From the NCBI GenBank assembly GCA_016081115.2, contig CM071928.1, positions 56,427,950 to 56,491,949 on the forward strand: a stretch of DNA of 64,000 bases, written 5' to 3'. Source of the DNA: Rehmannia glutinosa (Eukaryota; Streptophyta; Magnoliopsida; Lamiales; Orobanchaceae). The stretch's first letter is position 1; the number at the start of each line of letters is the position of its first letter. This document shows positions 48,541 to 60,842 of this stretch, in pieces. The translations under genes were made by a program, and so were the position numbers. The notes under the pieces were generated by a model. That model was not told where the DNA came from. It searched no databases and was given only the letters and a program-made list of their open reading frames with translations.

Positions 48541-51441
48541 GCGCTTATTGGGAGGCAACCCAAGTTTTTTCTAATTTTTTTTATATTTTTTCTTATTTTC
48601 TCGACTAACCGTATGTAATGGTTTATTCGAGTTTTTTCTCTTCTTATAAGTATATATATAATAGATATTTAAAAAATAAATTGGAAAACAGGACGTGCGT
48701 GGACACATACATATGCGTGAACGCGCAGCAGAAGGGCAGGAGACATTACGGAACGCGCGCGTAGGAGGGTGCGCGGCGCGTACCATGACACGCCGGATCG
48801 CTGACGCAAGATAGGTGCGGACAGCACAAGTGCATGCACGCGCACCGGGACAGACAAAAGTGATAGATGCGGGGGCGAGATTTTCCCAAATCTTCAACTC
48901 CAAACCTTCTCCAAATCCTCTCCAAATCTACTCCATACCCAAATTCGACCTCTACAACATCAAGGCACTCCGATTAAGTGCATATCTTCTACCAATGGCA
49001 CCACTCGAGGCAAAATGGCACAAGAAGAGACTTCTAGGGCTCAAGATGACACTCCAATGGTCCCGATTGATTTAGCCGAGCAATTCAATGCCCCCTTCCC
49101 AATCTACTCCGAGGAGGAGGGGCAACAGTATACACGGGTTAGTCAACGTGAGGTACTCGATTCTCACCTTCTTAATTTACAAATTTTAGAAGATTTGGGG
49201 TTGAAAGGTGAATTCATGACTCTTGTTGAGGCTTTGGGGTGGAAGAAGTTTATTAAATTGACGGGTGTTGCGTACTCGGAGTTGGTTGTTGAATTTTACA
49301 CTACACTTTATTTTTCTGACACACACACTTGACGGACTTCACTTGTCGCTTGCTTGGGGTTGAATATAAAGTGGACTATAAAGTCATGAAATCAATTTTT
49401 GGGTTTTCTACTAGAGGATTGCGATCTATCCCAAACTCTTTTAATGTGAAGCAATTTTGGTTGGAATTGACTCGATTTTGATAATTTTTCTAGTAAGGGA
49501 CGCCCAATGGGTTCATTTAGACCAGGCCACTTATCCTTTCACAAATTTCTTGATACATTCTTGGAGTTATTTGGAAAAGATGAAAGTAACAAAGTGACAA
49601 GCCCGGAGTAATTTTTTATCTATTGCGCTAAGTCTCGCACCCATATATGCACTATTGCTTTTGTTTTTGATACATTCTATCGGATTGGAAGAAGAGTACA
49701 TACAAGTTGGGAATGGGATATTTTGTGTCACTTATTGCCTTAAATTTTGGAATTTTCGATGTAGCCGGCTTTAATTATCACGTGATAGAAAGAATTTTCA
49801 TTACTAAGGATAGTCCGCTTCGGTTCGAATTTTTAACTAAGGCGGGAGAATTCCATGATCCTATTAGTCTAAAAATAATTTAACAACCATAAATGGAACA
49901 CGGATGGCGCCACCGACCTCAAAGATACCACCTTGGGGACGACGGTCAAGGAGCAGATGAAACTAATACAAATGAACCACAGTCAACGTTCGCCGATCCT
50001 TCGCCCGGGCTCATTTTCACCCGAGCCAAGGACACGCTAATGGTTTGGATGCCGCCCTATCACGCCTTGATTATATGCAAAGCAACTTCATCCATTTTCA
50101 AAGATTAGATGACGCATGCAAAGCAGAAGAGATGATCGACCTCCACACCCTCATGAGAGACATGAGCGTCTAGATAAACTCACTTGACAAATCGGGTGCG
50201 AATATCAATAAAATCTGGATGCTATCTTTTTCGCCTCTCCCCTCCACCACCGCCCGAGGATGATCGGTGATTTTTCCGAAAAATTTGTTTGTGTTTTCTG
50301 TTTCTCTTTTCTTTCTTCTTGTGTATTTTTTTTCTCCCTTTGCATGCGGATATTTTCTATTTTTCGCATGTTATTTTTCACTACTCTAGTTTTTCTATTT
50401 TTTGTTTTTGTGTTTTCTTCTACATTTGGCTTTTGCAGAATCATAGGTGGATGTACTTATGACATTACTTATCAATCTCTGGAATTTTCATGGACGTATT
50501 TCATCTTCTCCTTCATTTTTTTAACGCATTGAGGTCATTGCGTGTTTTAAGTGTGGGTGGGACAATTTGTCATTGATAAGATAAGTTGATTGCTTGTAAT
50601 AAATTTTTTACTTTGCCTATTAATTATCCCTAGTTTAATAATAATGCTATTTAGTTAACTCGAAATCGATGCATTAATTTGAGACTCAATTAGAAAATGA
50701 CATTATGAACTTGATGCATAGGATTTGACTAAGTCGTGAATTAACCCTTGTGATAAACGAGTTAGGCGATGGTTAAACAATACTCGAGGTTGTGGGGTAT
50801 GGATTACGGGATTTCATTGATGTAAATTGAGTTAAAAACCTTATTTTTATTTTATGGATTACAAAATTGCTAGCCTTGCGGAAAAAAATGCAAATATAAG
50901 CACCAAAAAAAAAAGTGCAATAAAGAGCGCTAAAAAATAAAAAAATAAAAAAATGGAACAATCGAGATTATACTCCATTGATTGAGTTGCTTAATAACTA
51001 GGAGCATTCATGTGCCCCATGTTTGACTTTTTACGTAAAATGGCGGCTTAAACATGAGTATGGAAAACCACCCTAGGAGCCTATGGAAAACATCCGAAGT
51101 TTACACGTAGTGGAATAATATCTCGGAAGTCCAAGCTTAAAAAAAAAAAAATCAAAAACAATGGGATAGTACTTGCGTAATTTATGCATGAATATAAGGG
51201 TTGCGACTTTTGATACAAATTTGAAATTTTCTAAGGTAAGCCAAACACTTTGAGTAATTGTTTAACTTTAGCTAAGTGAGTTTATTGCGGAGGTTGAGGA
51301 TCGATGAGGACATTATCCAAGGTGGATGGAACTTCATGTTATGGAAAAATTGATTTTCAAAATAAGCATTATATTTCTTGATTGAGTTTATGGGCATTAT
51401 TATTTGCTTGAGGACAAGCAAAAGGCTAAGTGTGGGGGAGT
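48541..51441 (+). other. Athila 3' region with a short extra reading frame
   Basis: Between integrase and the 3' LTR. A CpG-rich patch lies at about 48690-48870. The frame 49015-49332 (105 codons; DSHLLNLQILEDLGLKGEF, ALGWKKFIKL, YSELVVEFYTTLYF) resembles the protein that Arabidopsis Athila elements carry and that is sometimes called ATHILA ORF-1. It continues in pieces to about 50160. A T-rich stretch at 50260-50532 gives a hydrophobic frame of uncertain meaning, and the rest is AT-rich noncoding sequence ending at a polypurine tract. Confidence 0.6.
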
Positions 51442-52904
51442 TGTTTTAATTTTTTTGTGTGAATTTTGTGTGATTTCTATTTTTGTGTGAGTGATTGTGC
51501 GTATTTTTGTGTCTTTTCACCCCATTTTATATTGTCATATGTTGCGTATGGTATTTTTGTTTGTTTCGTAGGTTTTCATAAAAAGAGAACTTAAAAACAA
51601 ACTAAAACGGTCAAAACGGGCATTAAGGGCGAAAGACGGTCAGGGAAACCGACGTTGTGCGCTCGCGTGAAATGGTTCGCAACGCGCACGTAAGTCAGTA
51701 TAGGAAGAAGTACGCGCACGCACTTGCGCGCGCGCGCAACTTCAAGATTGACGTAAAGGTGCGCGCAACGCATAGGTGCGCAGACGCGCACATCAGCGGC
51801 CAGGCAACACAATGTGCGCCGCCCCAGCACGCAGAAGCAAGACGCCAAAGACAAGGTGCCGTGAATGGCTTGCGCGTGAGGAAGCCTGCACGGCGTGCAC
51901 CTCACGTGGATGCGCACCGGGAGATTTTTCTAGAATTATAGTCCGATTTTTCCTTTCCTTTTTGGATTCTTCCACCTTGTATAGGGCTTAGGCTTATAAA
52001 TAGCACTTGGGGATCCATAATTTTGTACACTCTAATTCATATCACTTCTATACTTTAGTTTTTGGTATTTTTCTCTTGCATTCAACATTGGGATTGCTTG
52101 GGTTCTTCCCTTGAAGTTATTTTGCTTCTTAATCAAAGAGTAAGATTTCTTCATCTCTTTTGTATGATTTCAATTGTTGGGTAATTATTATTGTTGCATG
52201 ATTGTGTTTATGATTGTTTTCTTGCCTTCAATTGAGATTATGATCCCATCCCCAAGCATGAACTAATTTCCTTGTTCTAGATTAGGATTATTTGATTCAA
52301 ACAAACAAGCATGAGTATTGATTAACTAATCGCTTTCCTCAATAAATTGTTTTACTTGTTGATTGATTGTTTGACCAACTCTTGATTGTTTTAAGGGAAT
52401 AATTGAGATCGATCGAAAATATTATTCTGGACTAAATTTATACAGAGGTTAGATATGAATCGAGATGAATTATTTAACCCTGGGCTTAATGAAAATAGAA
52501 AATTATATTGGGATATCCCTAATGCGTGAATACGTGAGTTATCGATCTAGGCCTAGTTTTTACATGTTTATTATATTTGTTAACCGCATGATCAATTAAT
52601 TGATATTCGCTTGCAAGTTTGATGAGATGATTCGAAATCCTAGACTTTCATTCATATCTTTTCTCCAAATCTAATCGTGTTTAGTTTTAATGTGTCTTTT
52701 TATCTGCTTTTTCCTTTAGATTATTAAAATCACAAATTTGGTTAGAGTGTTTAGGTTTTATTTTTCGTTAATTGTGTTTCATAGTAATTATTTGCCGGCT
52801 AAGTCTTCCTTGAGAGACGACTTGTGGTCAACTTGCTAACATACGATTGATCTCGTTCTCTTGCGAGGATTGTTAGACTTTTATAGGTGTTTTGCGGTCA
52901 AACA
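51442..52904 (+). repeat. Athila 3' LTR
   Basis: 1463 bp, TGTTTTAATTT to AAACA. Closely matches 41590-43040. The CpG-rich patch at about 51650-51920 is the most different part, while the 3' half is nearly the same. It is followed by the CTTGT duplication. Confidence 0.9.
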
Positions 52905-53096
52905 CTTGTCCTAGGTGCACTCGAAAGCTAATCGGATTACTTGTGCTTTTGTCTCGCCAAGGTTATCCGCGGCCCCATTTCGAGGACTTAAACGAGTGGA
53001 AGGACAAGTGGTTGGGTCGGGGTGATTGGATGACTCCTCGTGGTCAGGACATCGAGTCATTCCTTGCCCCTCCTCTCTGATTCCGATATTACTTCA

Positions 53097-53164
53097 GTAA
53101 GCACCTTTTTACTCTTTAAATTTCCAGAAAATTTCTAATCGTTATTTCTTTATTTCTTGTGCAG
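53097..53164 (+). other. Candidate intron in the Tat antisense gene
   Basis: Starts GTAAGCACC and ends TTCTTGTGCAG with a pyrimidine-rich 3' part; 68 bp. It fits plant splice consensus only on the plus strand, opposite to gag-pol. Confidence 0.6.
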
Positions 53165-53541
53165 GGAACCATCCTTCTCAGGGTCCCCTGTCGGCCGAGT
53201 TCCAGAACAGATTGGAGAACATCAAGGCTCTGCCGAGTCTGATAGGAAGATCAAATTCTTGACCGAGAGGCCGAATTTGTCTCAAGCAAGTCAGCGTCTG
53301 GCCGACCACCGGGATCGGGTCGAGTGCTAAAAAGGGACCCGCTCCCCAGGCATGATCAAGTGCTAAGGCGGGAAGATCCACCGCGAGTTGAATGGGGTGG
53401 GACGCCGATGCGATCTGCGCCCTCGAGGATGAAGAAGTCGGGTCATCCCTCCTAAGACCGAGCCAATAAGACAAGCGCCTCCGAGGACCGAGCAGCCGGG
53501 TCGCGCCGCCGAGTGAAGAGATCCTGGGGAGGAAGCCCAAG

Positions 53542-53622
53542 GTAATGAATTTATGAGTTCATGTTTTTTCTTCAAGCACTTGTACTTTTATTTTTCATTT
53601 GATAGTTTCAATGTTGTTGCAG
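53542..53622 (+). other. Second candidate intron in the Tat antisense gene
   Basis: Starts GTAATGAATTT and ends ATGTTGTTGCAG; 81 bp, T-rich, flanked by more GC-rich coding-like sequence (CCCAAG before, GCCCTAAG after). Confidence 0.6.
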
Positions 53623-55185
53623 GCCCTAAGGAGATGGGTGAGGGGATCCAACACAAATATTGAATAGGCCATCAAGGTGGACCTAGAAAACGAGTGAGAT
53701 TCAAAGTGGCAAACGCTAGGCCATAGACGAGGCAGTCCGAGCCCTCGAGATAGAGGAGGGGAAGTAGGATTGAGATTAATGAGCCCGCTAAACCGAAAGG
53801 ACTAGCAGACTCCACGGGTGACCCCATTACGATTCCTTTGGGGGAGACGACCACCGAGGCCCATCAAAGGACGTTTCTGACGACTTGGGGCCGAGAAGGG
53901 CACCGTTCCTCCCAACCCTACCGGGAGAAACCTGCGAAGGCATGGTTGGGGTGTGGCCTCAATGGTTCATTGAGTTTGCTAATTGCTCGACTCCAACCGA
54001 CGAGCAAGTGGTGGCCCGGAAGCTAGAAGGGCACTGGGACATCCCGGCTAGGGCCTAAACTATGGGAATTGAGCGTTTTGCACCGAGACCGAGTGGGAGG
54101 AGAAAGCACAAGATGCCATGGGTCTCTATGGCCGCATCATTGGCACCCTATGGCATATGATCGGTTAGGGGCGCAACTTGAGAGGCACAATGCAAATTTG
54201 CGGGAGGCCTATGATATCTGGGGTCCAGGCATCTTTGGAGTCCCCAAACAAAGAATGTAATGCGAGATAATCTTGAGGAGGTCATGGGCTGCTCGGGACC
54301 AAGCAAGAGAAAGCCGAGGAGGATCTTTGCAAGGAGGTCGCCGAGCCGAAGAAAGCGGTGGCCGTCATCCGGAGGCATTGGCCTGGCGGGAGGCAGAGGT
54401 CCGAAGGGAGATGGAGGAGGCCTTCAAGAAGCAGTTGGAGGAGTCCCTTCAGGCTGCTCGGGTGGGGGCCATGAAGGCCTACAAGCGATCCGGGTAATAT
54501 GCCTTCATGTCGACTTGTGGGCACGCGACTGTGTGGAAGATATCCGGACGGCGGAAGAAAGGCACGGCCGTGGCCGACTTGGAGAAGGAGCTCAATGCCT
54601 TGAACACCGAACTCTGCGTGCTCCATCCTCGCATGTCGGCGCCATCTCCGAACAAGGTGTTGCCCGGCTAATGATGATGGGGAGGAAGTGGCCTCCAATG
54701 GCCCTACTCAAACCCCGGCTCCTGGTGCGAATCAGCCCCCTGCCCCTTAGGGAGCTTCTTGCTTTTATTTTGCTTTTGATGTAATAGGCCTTAGGCCCCC
54801 AATGTAAATATTTTTGTCTTTAATGAAACTTTCATTTCGCCGCTTTTCGTCTTGTACTTTTATTTTGAAATTTCTCTAAGTATTGAGCTCGGCGTATTTG
54901 CCAACCACAGCGGTGTATGAAAGTTGAATGCTCTGTTTGAATTTAGCAAGTATTTTTCTAAGTATTGTGCTCGGAGCTTGGCCGAGTATCTTTGCGAGAG
55001 CTTGATGCTAGGTCGAGTCTAAGGAGCTCAATGCTAGGTCAATTCCAAATTTAAGAATTAGGTTATACGTGCTCGGATCTTAGCCAAACGTGAGATATGT
55101 GCGTAAATGGTTGTTTGTCATGCTCGATGCCGGCCGAGATGAGTAAGAATTTTAAGACACGTAACTTGCTAGGATCTTTCGAACT

Positions 55186-56363
55186 TTATTGATAATACTT
55201 CTTCAAATATGTCACATTCCATGGACGATTAAGCTTTTCACCATTCAAATATTCGAGCTTGTATGGTCCGTTTAATAGGACTTTGCTTACTTTATAAGGT
55301 CCTTCCCATGTCGGTTTCAGTGGGCTGGGCTCGGCTCCCGTGACTCTTTTCAAGACTAAATCGTCCACCTGGAATCTCCTTTCTTTCACCTTGGAGTTGT
55401 AGTACCTTTCACTTCTCGCTTTGCATCGCATTTTTATCTCAAGCACTACACCTTTTTTTTCGCCAAAGACCCGGCTCGGCTCGCGCAGGTGTTGTCATTT
55501 TTTTCCTCTAAATATTTTGCAACTCTGAATGTTGGGGCCCCAATTTCTACTGGAATGATGGCCTCGGCTCTGTATGAAAAGGAGAATAGTGTCTCTCCGT
55601 GGAGGACCGATGTGTTATTCTCAGAGGCCCGTAACACTCCGGGAAGCTCCTTGGGCGATTTCCCGGACATTCCAATCTCGTCTTCAAAGTATACTTAATA
55701 ATTTTATTTACCACCTCGACCGGGCCATTGGATTACGAGTGGTACAGAGTGGAGAAATGATTTTTGATGTGGAAATGTTCGCAAAAAGTCCAAAATCTTT
55801 GATTGTCTGGACATTTCCCATTGTCCATCACTATTGAGTAAGGTATCCGAACCAAAGATATGATCAATTTCGGACAAAATCGACGATCTTCTCCTCGTGT
55901 ATCTTTACTAAAGGTTCTACTCGCCCATTTGGCAAAATAATCCATTGCAACTATGGCATACTTTATGCCCTTTGCGATGGGAGTGGTCCAATGAGGACCA
56001 TTCCCCATTTGGCAAATGGCCAAGGACTAAAGATCGAGGTGAGTCTTGGGGTGGTAATTACGACTTGTGGTGCGAGCTGTTGATATTTCTCGCACTTTTT
56101 CACTAGGGCCATTGCATCCCGCTTTAATGATGGCCATGAGTAATACCCTTGTCGGATCAGCTTGTATGCTAGATCGCCCCCGAGTGATTTCCACAAATCC
56201 CTTCGTGCACCTCTTTGAAAGCATAGTCGGCATCTGTTTTTGACAAGCATCTGAGTAGGGGAACTGAGTTTCCTCGCTTATATAGGACTGCATCCACAAT
56301 AGTAAACCGAACACCCGTGTTCTCGATTATTCGCCCCGACTTTGTTCTCTGGTTGAATCCCAT
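55186..56363 (-). pseudogene. Tat integrase
   Basis: Read leftward: a zinc-binding region near 56250-56070 (VHEGICGNHSGA, then KKCEKYQQLA), a core segment around 56020-55860 (AIVAMDYFAKW), and a C-terminal domain 55446-55186 (FQVDDLVLKRV, WEGPYKV, NRPWNVTYLKKYY) ending in a stop at 55186. Spread over at least four frames. Confidence 0.85.
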
Positions 56364-56506
56364 GCTCTAAGTACTGAACAATAGGTGTCATCCATGTTGG
56401 CTCGGCCCTTTCGATGGCATTGATCTTCGCCGTGTTTAGTGAAGGGGACGACAGGTGGGTAACCGTTACATCTTCTATCAGGTCGGTCCCCGGGCTGGAT
56501 GCCAGT

Positions 56507-57108
56507 CTAGCCAAAGCGTCTGCATGTATGTTCTTGGTTCTGGGTACGTGTATCACTTCTTGCTCTTGGCGAGCTCCAAGTAATGTGATATCTTGGGCTC
56601 CTTTGCTTCATAGTGTCCTTACTACCAACTGAGAATCGATGTGCAAAAGTAACTTTTTCAACCCCATGGAAGCTTCCATTTCCAGCCCGGCCAACAACGC
56701 TTCGTACTCGGCTTTGTTGTTTGTCGCCGGGAACTGAAACTGCACGCCCGAGCAGTAACATTTGTGGTTTGGATCGATTATCACAATCCCGCCCCCAGCT
56801 CGGTCTGTGGTGGAAGAGCCATCGACAAACAACTTCCACATTTGTTCTTCAACAATGCCTAACTGGATTGATGGGGTGAATTCTGCAATAAAGTCTGCTA
56901 GTGCTTGCCCTTTGATTGCCGTCCTCAGCTCGTACAAGATATCAAATTGGCTCAGTTCAACTTCCCATTTGATCATCTGACCTGGCGTGTCTGGTCGGTG
57001 CATGACTTGCTTTAGAGGATAATTTGTTAAGACAATGATTTTGTGCTCCAAAAAATATGGCCTTAATTTTCCCGAAGATGTGACCAAAGCATATGCCAAT
57101 TTCTCCAT
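56507..57108 (-). pseudogene. Tat RNase H and additional archaeal-type RNase H
   Basis: The end of the standard RNase H (KLRPYFLEHKIIVLTNYPL) is followed by a second RNase H domain with LFVDGSSTTDRAGGGIVI, the NNKAEYEALLAGL motif and LHIDSQLVV. Such an extra domain marks the Tat group of plant Gypsy elements. A slip near 56608 moves the frame; RTKNIHADALARLAS follows at about 56540. Confidence 0.85.
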
Positions 57109-58334
57109 GGGGTGGTATCGTAGCTCGGCATCGTGGGCTTGATCGATGTAATAAATAGGATCTTTGGATCGTGTCGTCTACCCGGATCAATACCGAAATG
57201 ACTACGATTCAAACCGCCAAGTATAATAATAGATCTTCTCCTTGTTCGGCTTTTGGAGCACCGGGGTGGTTGCCAAATATTGCTTAAGGACTCGAAAATT
57301 TGCTTGTGTGTGCTCGGTCCATTCAAAAATTTGTTTTTCTTTATGATTTCAAGAACTGACTTGCATTTATCCGTTGATCTTGACACAAACTTGCTCAAGG
57401 CGGCTAGTCCGCCCGTCAAACTTTGTACCTTTTTGACAGAATTAGGGAGTTCTAGATCAATTAGTGCCTTTAATTTTATCCGGGTTGGCTTTATTCCCCA
57501 TTGACTGACCATAAATCCCAAAAATTTTCCCGAACCGACCCCAAATGTGCACTTTTTTGGATTCAACATCATCTTGTACTCGCGTAAAATTGTAAACATT
57601 TCATTAAGATGGGAAACATGATCGACAGCATACAAGGACTTTATAAGCATATCATCTACATAAACTTCCATAGTACTCCCTATCAATTTTTCAAACATCT
57701 TGTTGACTAACCTTTGATAGGTTGCTCCTGCGTTCTTTAGGCCTAACAACATCATTTTGTACAATACACGTCGCGGGTGAGTAAAAGGATGTGTTCTCTT
57801 CATCTTCGGGATGCATAAGTAGGCGTCCATGAAGATCATTAATTTGTGCCCTGCTTTTGCATCCATCATGTAGTTGATGTGGGGGAGGGGGTAGCTATCC
57901 TTGGGACATGCCTCGTTGATGTTGGTGCCCTGCTGTTGCATCCACGCAGAGTCGCAACTAACCGTTGCTTTTCTTGAGAAGTACGGGGTTGGCCACCCAT
58001 CTCGCAGTAGGGCCTCCTTATAAATTTGTTGTCCAGAGTTTGGCGACCTCTCCTTCCAATCTTTGTTATGCTGTTTGGGCCGAGTTTTCTTTTTTTCTTG
58101 GATTACGAGGCCGATGATTTGAGATCGATATTTAGTCGATGACATGCATGCTTGATCAATACCGGGCATATCCGAATGGGTCCACGCGAAAACATCCAAG
58201 TTTGAGCTTAAGAATTCAATGAGCTCGGACCTAAATGGTTCCCGTAAGTTACGCCCGGTCTCGAGTTGGTTTCCCCCGGAATGCTTATCGACATCTACTA
58301 TGTAGACTTCTTCACCAGCTAGGGATGTTTGCAC
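57063..58334 (-). pseudogene. Tat reverse transcriptase
   Basis: A 423-codon open frame holding most of RT. Landmarks are SSNLDVFAWTHSDMPGID near the N-terminus, SYPLPHIN, and the catalytic YVDD (57662-57651). MLNPKKCTFGV and GKFLGFMVS follow, leading into the connection domain. Some segments are scrambled by compensating slips (for example the part following KKKTRPKQH and the FMDAY segment), and the tail after about 57250 is out of frame. Confidence 0.85.
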
Positions 58335-58399
58335 TTTTGCTTTGTCCTTCTTTTTCTCGTAGAAGGAACTCTTCTTCCCTCAGAATCGGTTCTTTCCAA

Positions 58400-60751
58400 G
58401 GACGTCTCCCTGTGTCGGCTTCCTCGTACATCCTCTCGCTCGGCTTTCTATTTCCACATTCCGCTCGATCACGTGGGCCGATTTGCTAGATTCTCCCTAT
58501 TCGACCATATTTATCTCCACCGGTCTCAATTTAAGCCAAAGACTCTCTCGACTCTCTTTGGTTTCCTTTGTGAATTGCTTCCCTTCCGGAGTGGGGAACT
58601 TGATGCAAAAATGGTAGATTGACACGGCGGCCTTCAAATGGTACAAGAGGGCCCATCGGTGATTGCATTGTACTCGGTCGGATTTGATAATTTTGGTTGT
58701 TATTATTGTCTTCCGGCCGCTCCGGCCGAGTTGGATGGACATATCAACTTCACCCAATGGATCAACCTCCCTCCCCAAATCCAAAATGATATCGTTTCAT
58801 GGGCGAATATATGAATCATCTACATTTAACCTCAGGAATGCTCGATGTAGATGATCGAGGCGTAGCTCTTGAGTTGACCAGGATCGGTGGACGGGGATGC
58901 CAGGATCGATGATATGATGACCAGGGGTCGGAAAGTGGATGGACCCACTGGTCGACATCTTGATCGCTGAATGTGAGAAAGCATGTTGGTTGTCCATGCT
59001 TGATCTCGCCACACGAACGCACTAACCCGCATTTGCGGCTTCTCTAACCTCCGCCTTATTTTTTAGAACTGGCATGTTATCTTTGGCTCGGATGCAGGCC
59101 GATAAGTGTCAATATTTTTCATTCGTGGTGGGATTGAGGGACGGCAACCTTGCCTAGTCATCGGCCCTCTGCATCTGGTCGGCGGGGGTCCGGGGTAGGG
59201 ACGACAAATTTTGCACATATCTTTTTAAGCCTCCTCTTCGTATGATCCTCATGATTTTCCTTATTAAGTCCCCCGCATTCGTCGGTCTCGTGATCGATCG
59301 ACTTGTGGTAATAATAAATAAAGGGTGTTATTTAACTTCAAACATCCAGTTTCAATGGGCGATCCGGGCGAGAAATTTAGATCCTTAATTTCCTTCTAAA
59401 TGGCCGAAAGAGGTTGCATTAACGAGCTCCTCATGGCCGCAACTTCGACTCGGTTTTCCTGGTATGATCCGTACCCAATAGTTGAACTATCCGAGAATGA
59501 CTTGAAACCCGACCCCGAACCCGAGGCCACATTCTTTTGAAATCATTTCTCATTCCGGTGATTTTCGCTTGGTTGGTAGGCCATGGCCATGGCCTCCTCC
59601 GCGCATATATATCGCTCGCGTGGAGAAAAACTCTTGGAAGGTGCTCGCCCCCAACTCATGGATGGCGAGAGAAATGAGAAAAAGGGGCAAGCCGACCATG
59701 GACGCTATAAGCATTGCGTCATCCGAAATCGCTCCATCTCACGATTTGTTTGTTGAACTTGGAAATGTAACTTTTCAAAGACTCGTCCTTTCCTTGCTTG
59801 ATGTTGACTAGCAAATCTTTTTGCGTGGACGAACCTTGGAAGCTAGGAAGTGTGTAGTAAAAGTCTGTGCCGTGTCGCTCCATGAGCGGATGGAGCCGGG
59901 AAGTGTCTAGAACCATCGGTGGGCTCGGCCGCCCGAGTTAAAGGGAATGCTCTACACAAGATCGCGTCGTTGGGAACGTAGAGCTCGGTCCATGGTAATT
60001 ATTTGTGAAGATGGGTGGTGGGATCGGTTGGTTTCACACATACGCCTAATTTGTGGGACTTTAAATTTTGTGGGGAGATGGGTGGCCAAAATGTGTGGAG
60101 TAAAAGGCAACACTACGTTAGGTCGTCCCGACGTGGGACTTGGTTGGTAAGGAGCATCATCGGGTGTTTTCTCCAACTCATTTAGGTGACGTCACGGCGG
60201 AGTATCTCGGCCTCTCTTTTATTCATGGGACTTGGATCCTAAGCTCGGTTCACTCTAGCCGGTTCTCGATTTCTAGGAAATTGGATCCTAGATCGAATGG
60301 ATCGCATGGTCCGTTCTTCGGATAGCTCGCCCCAGCGCTCAAACACCGAGTGGGCTTGGCGAGGCGCCCAAGAATCGGTGATGATTCGCAACTCGATGTG
60401 GCCTGCGTCTTCCTCACGTGGCCTTCTTCTTTCTCGCCTTTCTTTAGCCGCCTATTTCGGGACTCGACTTATTGGCTATCTTGGTCAGTGGGGGCTCGAT
60501 TTTAGATATCCGGTTAAGGATTTCTTTGGTAGAAGAGGTGATGGCATGACTATTTGTGGGGAACAATGGTTGGGGCCGCTAGTAGTGCGGGTTAGTAGTT
60601 GGTTCATTGTTGCAAAAATTGGGGTTGGATAAAAGTTGTGTAAGGGGCAACAATGGTGTTCTTTGCTCCACCGCGATTCGATAGGGTTCGCATTTTGGGG
60701 ATCTTTGGTTGGGAGATCTTGTCTCCGAGGAGTTCTAGAATTTTCACTCAT
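58400..60751 (-). pseudogene. Tat gag and protease, degraded
   Basis: The protease end is recognisable at 58850-58497 (ILDLGREVDPLGEVDMSIQL and YHFCIKFPTPEGKQF). The gag core is near 59916-59719 (TDFYYTLPSFQGSS, LVNIKQGKDESLKSYISKFN). The zinc-binding part is near 59340-59290 (SIDHETDEC). A methionine at 60751 starts an open 88-codon frame that may be the gag N-terminus, about 90 bases after the 5' LTR. No continuous frame survives. Confidence 0.75.
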
Positions 60752-60842
60752 TGTTTGAAAAGAAATGGACTACCTTGGGCCGGGATTTTAGGGATTTTTA
60801 GAAATGAGATGGACCAAATGGGCCCTCCTTCTAGCGGCAATT

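Larger units (their letters stand above)
41590..52904 (+). mobile_element. Athila-type Gypsy retrotransposon nested in the Tat element
   Basis: 11.3 kb with LTRs at 41590-43040 and 51442-52904, both TG...CA, flanked by the exact 5-bp duplication CTTGT (41585-41589 and 52905-52909). Inside are a primer site, gag, protease, RT, RNase H and integrase in Gypsy order. A long 3' region follows, then a polypurine tract (AAGTGTGGGGGAGT, about 51427-51440). The tRNA-Asp primer site and gag sequence point to Athila. Frames are interrupted many times, so the element is dead as sequenced. It entered the antisense gene of the Tat element and is the younger of the two. Confidence 0.9.
40723..54840 (+). pseudogene. 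Antisense, intron-containing gene of the Tat element
   Basis: On the strand opposite to gag-pol, between the 3' LTR and the end of pol. A TATA box (CTATAAATAT, 40723-40732) precedes a transcribed-looking region. Coding-like stretches follow at about 40940-41584 and, after the Athila insertion, from 52910 to about 54700. Two short GT-AG introns are visible, 53097-53164 and 53542-53622. The 3' part (54300-54500) encodes an acidic, alanine-rich segment (WREAEVRREMEEAFKKQLEE, near 54400) that should form a coiled coil. The end (about 54780-54840) resembles a 3' UTR. Extra antisense frames are known in Tat elements; the N-terminal part is reminiscent of the family called putative gypsy type transposon. 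Frame is broken by small indels and by the Athila element, so no product is expected. Confidence 0.6.

Noticed and set aside
50260..50532. Plus-strand frame with membrane-like segments
   Set aside because: Composition is dominated by T runs; it overlaps stops in the frame of the preceding extra protein and shows no recognised domain.
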